NCBI GenBank assembly: GCA_946060825.1
Contig: CAMGPO010000033.1
Span: 1-8,400 of the forward strand
DNA: 8,400 nt
Origin: an uncultured Clostridia bacterium
GTDB taxonomy: Bacteria; Bacillota; Clostridia; Oscillospirales; Oscillospiraceae
Direction of reading: 5' to 3'
Part shown: piece by piece, positions 4,764 through 8,400 of the stretch
How the letters are laid out: each line of letters starts with the position of its first letter
How positions within the stretch are numbered: position 1 is the first letter of the stretch
Translations under genes and position numbers: made by a program
The notes under the pieces: model-generated
Told to the model about the DNA's origin: nothing
The model's database searches: none
What the model saw: the letters and a program-made list of their open reading frames with translations, nothing else

Positions 4764-6122
4764 ATGGAACAGCAGAGAGAACGTCTCGGAAGCAGGCTCG
4801 GCTTCATCCTGCTCAGCGCGGGCTGTGCAATCGGCTGCGGCAACGTGTGGAAATTCCCCTGGATGTGCGGGCAGTACGGCGGTGGCGCCTTCGTCCTGCT
4901 CTATCTGGTTTTCCTCGTGATTCTCGGCCTGCCGGTTATGACCATGGAATTCTCCCTGGGCCGAGCCGCCCAAACCAGCCCTGTCCGAATGTACCAGACC
5001 CTCGCGCCGGAGCAAAAGCGCTGGCATTTCCAGGGCGCTGCCTCTCTGGCCGGCAATGTCGTGCTCATGATGTTCTACACCTCCGTCTCCGGCTGGATTC
5101 TCTACTACTTCGTTAAGTCCCTCTCCGGCTCCATGACCGGCCTCACGCCGGAGGCCGTGGACGGCGTCTTTTCCGGGATGATGGGCAGCCCCGCCATCAT
5201 GGTGGGCTTCATGGCCCTCGTGGTGGTGCTGGGCTTCGCCGTCCTATCCCTGGGCCTGCAGGGCGGCGTGGAGCGGGTGACCAAGTATATGATGCTGGCC
5301 CTGCTCGGCCTGATGGCTGTCCTCGCCATCCACAGCTTCACCCTCTCCGGCGCCGCCGAGGGTCTCCGGTTTTACCTGCTGCCCGATTTCTCCAGGCTCG
5401 ACGGCTCCGTCGTCGTGGGCGCGATGAATCAGGCCTTCTTCACCCTGAGCCTCGGCATCGGCTCCATGGCTATCTTCGGCAGCTACATCGGTAAGGAACA
5501 CAGCCTGATGGGCGAATCCCTCAATATCATCGTGCTGGACACGGCGGTCGCCCTCGTGGCCGGACTCATCATCTTCCCGGCCTGCTTCACCTTCCGCGTG
5601 GAACCGGGCGCAGGCCCCAGACTGCTGTTCATCGCCATGGCAAACGTGTTCTCCGGCATGGCCGGCGGCCGCTGGTGGGGCTCCCTGTTCTTCCTGTTCA
5701 TGTTCTTCGCCGCCATGTCCACGGTGCTGGCCGTCTTTGAAAACATCCTCGCCTGTGTGCGGGAGCTGACCGGCTGGAGCCGCCGGAAGGCCTGCCTGAT
5801 CTGCTGCGCCGCCATTCTGGCGCTCTCCCTCCCCTGCGCCCTCGGCTTCAATCTGCTCTCCGGCGTCCATCCCTTCGGCGGCGACAGCGGCATCCTCGAC
5901 CTCGAGGACTTCATCGTCTCCAACTGCCTGCTGCCCCTCGGCTCTCTGGTGGTCGTGCTGTTCTGCACGCGCAAAAGCGGCTTCGGCTGGGAGCGATTCA
6001 TGGAGGAGGCCAACACCGGCAAGGGCCTCCGGGTGAAGCGCTGGATGCGGGGGTACATGACCTATGTGCTGCCGCTGATCATCCTCGCCGTGTTCCTCAT
6101 CGGGATCGTGACCTTCTTCTGA
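4764..6122 (+). CDS. NSS-family sodium-dependent amino-acid transporter
   Basis: Neurotransmitter:sodium symporter (LeuT/MhsT/Tyt1 type): Na+-driven uptake of an amino acid across the cytoplasmic membrane. The 452 residues form about 11 hydrophobic segments, the count seen in many bacterial members. The TM1 unwound region SAGCAIGCGNVWKFPW (18-33) keeps G20, A22 and N27, matching the LeuT Na1/Na2 residues. QYGGGAF and EFSLGR follow; FFTLSLGIGS (225-234) is the TM6 unwound region with T227; FAAMST (315-320) supplies A316, S319 and T320 for the Na2 site. The substrate cannot be read from sequence. The ATG at 4764 has GGAGG 8 nt upstream; an earlier in-frame ATG at 4740 has no such site. First gene of a three-gene operon, 25 nt before the fRMsr coding region. 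Confidence 0.94.
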   Translation: MEQQRERLGSRLGFILLSAGCAIGCGNVWKFPWMCGQYGGGAFVLLYLVFLVILGLPVMTMEFSLGRAAQTSPVRMYQTLAPEQKRWHFQGAASLAGNVVLMMFYTSVSGWILYYFVKSLSGSMTGLTPEAVDGVFSGMMGSPAIMVGFMALVVVLGFAVLSLGLQGGVERVTKYMMLALLGLMAVLAIHSFTLSGAAEGLRFYLLPDFSRLDGSVVVGAMNQAFFTLSLGIGSMAIFGSYIGKEHSLMGESLNIIVLDTAVALVAGLIIFPACFTFRVEPGAGPRLLFIAMANVFSGMAGGRWWGSLFFLFMFFAAMSTVLAVFENILACVRELTGWSRRKACLICCAAILALSLPCALGFNLLSGVHPFGGDSGILDLEDFIVSNCLLPLGSLVVVLFCTRKSGFGWERFMEEANTGKGLRVKRWMRGYMTYVLPLIILAVFLIGIVTFF

Positions 6123-6147
6123 ACGAAATGAAAGGATGGCTGCCGCT

Positions 6148-6594
6148 GTGACCGACTACAAAACGCTGTGCGCCGGGCTGGAAGCGCTGATTGACGGCGT
6201 GCCCCACCGGATCGCCAATCTCGCCAACGCCTCCGCCCTGCTCTACGAAACCCTGGACGACCTCAACTGGGCCGGTTTCTACTGGATGGAGGACGGCAAG
6301 CTGGTGCTCGGCCCCTTCCAGGGCAAGCCCGCCTGCATCGAAATCGCCGTGGGCCGCGGCGTCTGCGGCACGGCGGTGCAGGAAAACCGGACGCAGCTTG
6401 TCCCGGATGTCCACCGGTTCCCGGGCCACATCGCCTGCGACAGCGCCTCAAACTCCGAGATCGTCGTCCCCATCCGGAAGGATGGGATTGTGACCGGCGT
6501 TCTGGACATCGACAGCCCCAGCCTGGGCCGCTTCACGGAGGACGACCGGGCTGGGCTGGAGGCCTTCGTCCGGATCCTCGAGCAGCAGCTCTGA
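6148..6594 (+). CDS. msrC: Free methionine-(R)-sulfoxide reductase (GAF domain)
   Basis: Reduces free L-methionine-(R)-sulfoxide to methionine with thioredoxin-type reductants; a cytoplasmic single-GAF-domain enzyme related to E. coli YebR and B. subtilis YtsP. The 148 residues include GVPHRIANLANASALLYETL, DLNWAGFYW, GRGVCGTA, DVHRFPGHIACDSASNSEIV and GVLDIDSP. Three cysteines, C63, C73 and C97, have spacings of 10 and 24 residues, the same as the E. coli catalytic set (84, 94, 118), so it should be active. GTG at 6148 is chosen as start because AAAGGA lies about 11 nt upstream and MTDYKTL fits the family N-terminus; an ATG at 6136, in frame, would add four residues but has no spaced ribosome binding site. 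Second gene of the transporter operon, 11 nt before the phosphoesterase. Confidence 0.93.
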   Translation: MTDYKTLCAGLEALIDGVPHRIANLANASALLYETLDDLNWAGFYWMEDGKLVLGPFQGKPACIEIAVGRGVCGTAVQENRTQLVPDVHRFPGHIACDSASNSEIVVPIRKDGIVTGVLDIDSPSLGRFTEDDRAGLEAFVRILEQQL

Positions 6595-6605
6595 AGGGAC
6601 GCGCC

Positions 6606-7148
6606 ATGGTCTACTTCACCGCCGACCTCCACCTCGGCCACGCCAACATCATCGGCCACTGTGGCCGTCCCTTCGCCTCGGCGGAGGAGATGGACCGCGT
6701 GCTGCTCCAAAACTGGAACGACTGTGTCCGGCCCACGGACACGGTCTACATTCTCGGCGACCTCATCTTCCGGAGCAAGGCCCCGGCGGCGGACTATCTG
6801 GAACAGATGCCGGGCCGCAAGCACCTGATTACCGGCAACCACGACGCGGGCTGGATGAAAAAGACGGAGCTTGACCGGTATTTTGAAAGCGTCTCGCTGA
6901 TGGCGGAGATCCGGGAGGGCGGCCACCGCCTCGTGCTCTGCCACTACCCCATGATGACCTGGAACAACGCCGGCCTCGGCTCCTATCACATCTACGGCCA
7001 TATCCACAACAATACCCGGGACTTCTACTGGCCCCTGCTGCGGCAGATGGATCACGCCCTCAACGCCGGTGTAGACGTCAACGGCTTCCGACCCGTCACC
7101 CTCCCGGAGCTGATCGAGAACAACGCCCGCCACCGGGCCTCTCTGTGA
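6606..7148 (+). CDS. Calcineurin-like metallophosphoesterase (small, COG4186-like)
   Basis: A 180-residue soluble protein with the full two-metal phosphoesterase motif set: TADLHLGH (D7, H9), ILGDL (D52), ITGNHD (N78, H79), LCHYPM (H113) and IYGHIH (H132, H134). It probably hydrolyses a phosphomono- or diester; the substrate is unknown. The protein is little more than the catalytic core, with no signal peptide or membrane segment. VDVNGFRPVTLPELI near the C-terminus is common in this compact subfamily, which also occurs in phages. The ATG at 6606 has AAGGGA about 7 nt upstream. It is the last gene of the transporter operon, 11 nt after fRMsr and a few bases before a strong terminator. No link to methionine repair or transport is established for this family. 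Confidence 0.9.
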   Translation: MVYFTADLHLGHANIIGHCGRPFASAEEMDRVLLQNWNDCVRPTDTVYILGDLIFRSKAPAADYLEQMPGRKHLITGNHDAGWMKKTELDRYFESVSLMAEIREGGHRLVLCHYPMMTWNNAGLGSYHIYGHIHNNTRDFYWPLLRQMDHALNAGVDVNGFRPVTLPELIENNARHRASL

Positions 7149-7152
7149 CGGC

Positions 7153-7188
7153 AAACCCCCGCACTTCCATCGGAAATGCGGGGGTTTT
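7153..7188 (+). terminator. Intrinsic terminator after the NSS-fRMsr-phosphoesterase operon
   Basis: An 11-bp stem, AAACCCCCGCA (7153-7163) with TGCGGGGGTTT (7177-7187), is extended inside by TTCC/GGAA around a short loop and followed by TTTTCTT on the plus strand. It lies only 3 nt past the end of the convergent cbiC gene and has TTT on that side too, so it may also serve cbiC, more weakly. Confidence 0.92.
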
Positions 7189-7190
7189 CT

Positions 7191-7862
7191 TCAACCCTGC
7201 CAGCCCCGGCGGCCGGGGTCGAGGATGTCGGCGGCAGTGTAGAGCAGGGCGTTGCAGATGGCCGCGGCCACGTTGCTGCCGCCCTTGCGGCCCATGGCCA
7301 CGATGGCCGGAACACTCAGACGGCGGCAGGTTTCCAGCAGCCGCTCCTTGCTCTCGACCACGTTGACAAAGCCCACGGGCACGCCGATGACGAGGGCCGG
7401 ACGCAGGCCGTCCTCCATCAGGCCGCACAGCTCCAGCAGGGCCGTCGGAGCATTGCCCACAGCCAGAATCGCGTGAGGATAGTCCCGGGCCGCCTTCCGG
7501 ACGGCCGCCGCCGCCCGGGTTGTCCCCGCCGCTCTGGCTGCCTCCGCGATCTCCGGGTCGGCCATGAAGCAGAGGGCTTCGCCGCCCAGCTTGGCCAGGG
7601 CGGGCTTGCTGATTCCGGCGCGGGCCATGTTGGTATCGGTGACAATGACCGGTCCTGCCGCCATGGCCGCCACGCCCCGGGACACGGCGTCCTCCGTAAA
7701 GGTCAGGTTTTCGGCGTAATCGAAGTCCGCCGTTGTGTGGATGACCCGCCGGACGACGGCTTCCTGCTCCGGCAGCAGGGAAATGCCCCGTTCCTCCAGT
7801 TCTTTCGTAATGATTGCCATGCTGGTGCGTTCAATGTCTGCCGGCAGGTTGTGTTCCACCAT
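7191..7862 (-). CDS. cbiC: Cobalt-precorrin-8 methylmutase (precorrin-8X methylmutase)
   Basis: Moves the C-11 methyl group to C-12 of the corrin ring to give (cobalt-)hydrogenobyrinate-type cobyrinic acid in cobalamin synthesis. The product is 223 residues, slightly over the usual 200-210. Conserved blocks: ADIERTSM (8-15), RVIHTTADFDYAENL with the presumed catalytic H42, TDTNMARAGISK, AVGNAPTALLEL and GVPVGFVNVVESKE. The start is uncertain. ATG 7862 has GGAGG 7-10 nt upstream and gives the usual short lead before the ADIER block. ATG 7886 would overlap the cobQ stop (ATGA), also has a GGAGG 7 nt upstream, and would add eight residues (MSERGGAT) encoded largely by the downstream ribosome binding site. 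Follows cobQ in one operon. Confidence 0.95.
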   Translation of the reverse strand: MVEHNLPADIERTSMAIITKELEERGISLLPEQEAVVRRVIHTTADFDYAENLTFTEDAVSRGVAAMAAGPVIVTDTNMARAGISKPALAKLGGEALCFMADPEIAEAARAAGTTRAAAAVRKAARDYPHAILAVGNAPTALLELCGLMEDGLRPALVIGVPVGFVNVVESKERLLETCRRLSVPAIVAMGRKGGSNVAAAICNALLYTAADILDPGRRGWQG

Positions 7863-7882
7863 GGTAGCTCCTCCTCTTTCGC

Positions 7883-8400
7883 TCATTGGTATTCCTCCAT
7901 CATGCGGTAGACGGCGTCCATGTCGAGGGCTGCCCGGACGCCGGCCGCCAGCTTGTCGTATTCCCCGTCGAGGTAGGCGTTCCGGTCTACCGGCGCGGCA
8001 GCCTCATAGGTAAGGCCCTTTCGGGCGCAGAGGTGCTTCGCCAGCGCCTCCGTCATCTCGCCGGAGTCGAAGAGGCCGTGGAGATAGGTGCCAAAGATGT
8101 TTCCCGCCGTGCAGCCGTCCTCCTGTCCGCCGTCAAGGCGGCAGAAGGGCGCGCCCTGTACCGCCGTGCTGCCGGTGTGGATCTCATAGGCGTCCACCCT
8201 TGCCCCGGCGAAGGCCCCGGCCAGAACGGTGCCCTGAACGCGGGTTCTGGTCTTCTGCGGCTCAAATACCGTTTCCGCCGGCAGCAGGCCGAGGCCCCGC
8301 AGCGTCCGGACGTCACAGCCCTCGGTGCCCGTCGAGTCGTCGAGAGTCTGCCCCAGCATCTGATAGCCGCCGCAGATACCGAGCACCGGCGTACCGGCGG
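7883..8400 (-). CDS. cobQ: Cobyric acid synthase, C-terminal glutaminase part (5' end outside the window)
   Basis: Amidates the side chains of adenosyl-cobyrinic acid a,c-diamide at positions b, d, e and g using glutamine and ATP. Only about the last 172 residues of a protein usually near 500 are in view: the class I (triad) glutamine amidotransferase domain. The nucleophile cysteine is in VLGICGGYQMLG just inside the right edge; VDAYEIHTGST and GTYLHGLFDS (the latter with the catalytic histidine) follow. The tail VDRNAYLDGEYDKLAAGVR is typical of CobQ/CbiP and separates it from CobB/CbiA. The frame is open to the right edge, so the end at 8400 is a window limit and not a start. It lies upstream of cbiC in the same operon, 20 nt before the preferred cbiC start. 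Confidence 0.93.
   Translation of the reverse strand, partial: AGTPVLGICGGYQMLGQTLDDSTGTEGCDVRTLRGLGLLPAETVFEPQKTRTRVQGTVLAGAFAGARVDAYEIHTGSTAVQGAPFCRLDGGQEDGCTAGNIFGTYLHGLFDSGEMTEALAKHLCARKGLTYEAAAPVDRNAYLDGEYDKLAAGVRAALDMDAVYRMMEEYQ

Noticed and set aside
5244..5870. 208-codon minus-strand open frame inside the NSS transporter
   Set aside because: It is rich in Gly, Glu, Ala, His and Gln with no domain, and is antisense to clear transmembrane segments.
6279..7154. 291-codon minus-strand open frame opposite fRMsr and the phosphoesterase
   Set aside because: It spans two genes with intact catalytic motifs on the plus strand and shows no family signature itself.

Overview
The window looks like chromosomal core sequence from a GC-rich, endospore-forming clostridium, probably of the Oscillospiraceae/Ruminococcaceae type. 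The grounds are an uninterrupted sporulation sigma factor SigK, Firmicute-style GGAGG ribosome binding sites before nearly every gene, sigma-A-like promoters with 17-bp spacers, an asnA-asnS pair, and anaerobe-type cobalamin genes. Gene density is high. I see no insertion sequence, prophage, CRISPR array or RNA gene.

Layout, left to right. Bases 1-2199 hold three minus-strand genes: a DUF5662 protein with its own promoter, then asnA (aspartate to asparagine with free ammonia), then asnS (charging of tRNA-Asn; its 3' part lies outside the window). asnA has its own promoter, with one inverted repeat in the -35/-10 spacer and another near the predicted transcript start. Bases 2257-3898 hold an MgtC/SapB membrane protein followed 14 nt later by a PHP-family phosphatase, with a strong intrinsic terminator at the end. 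A TGTAAA tandem repeat lies just upstream of the mgtC promoter. Bases 3939-4619 hold sigK, also minus strand.

At about 4620-4763 the direction switches. A plus-strand operon starts from a promoter whose -35 element lies in the loop of a 39-bp imperfect inverted repeat. It encodes an NSS-family sodium:amino-acid symporter, a free methionine-(R)-sulfoxide reductase with all three family cysteines, and a small calcineurin-like phosphoesterase, and it ends at a clear terminator (7153-7188). The remaining sequence is minus strand: the C-terminal glutaminase part of cobyric acid synthase (cobQ/cbiP, entering from the right edge) and cbiC, two corrin-ring steps in vitamin B12 synthesis.

I do not see a convincing new multi-gene system. 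The points most worth following are regulatory (the palindromes at the asnA and NSS promoters and the tandem repeat before mgtC), two gene pairings (MgtC with a PHP phosphatase; symporter with fRMsr and phosphoesterase), and the uncharacterised DUF5662 protein with an HD-like histidine pattern.
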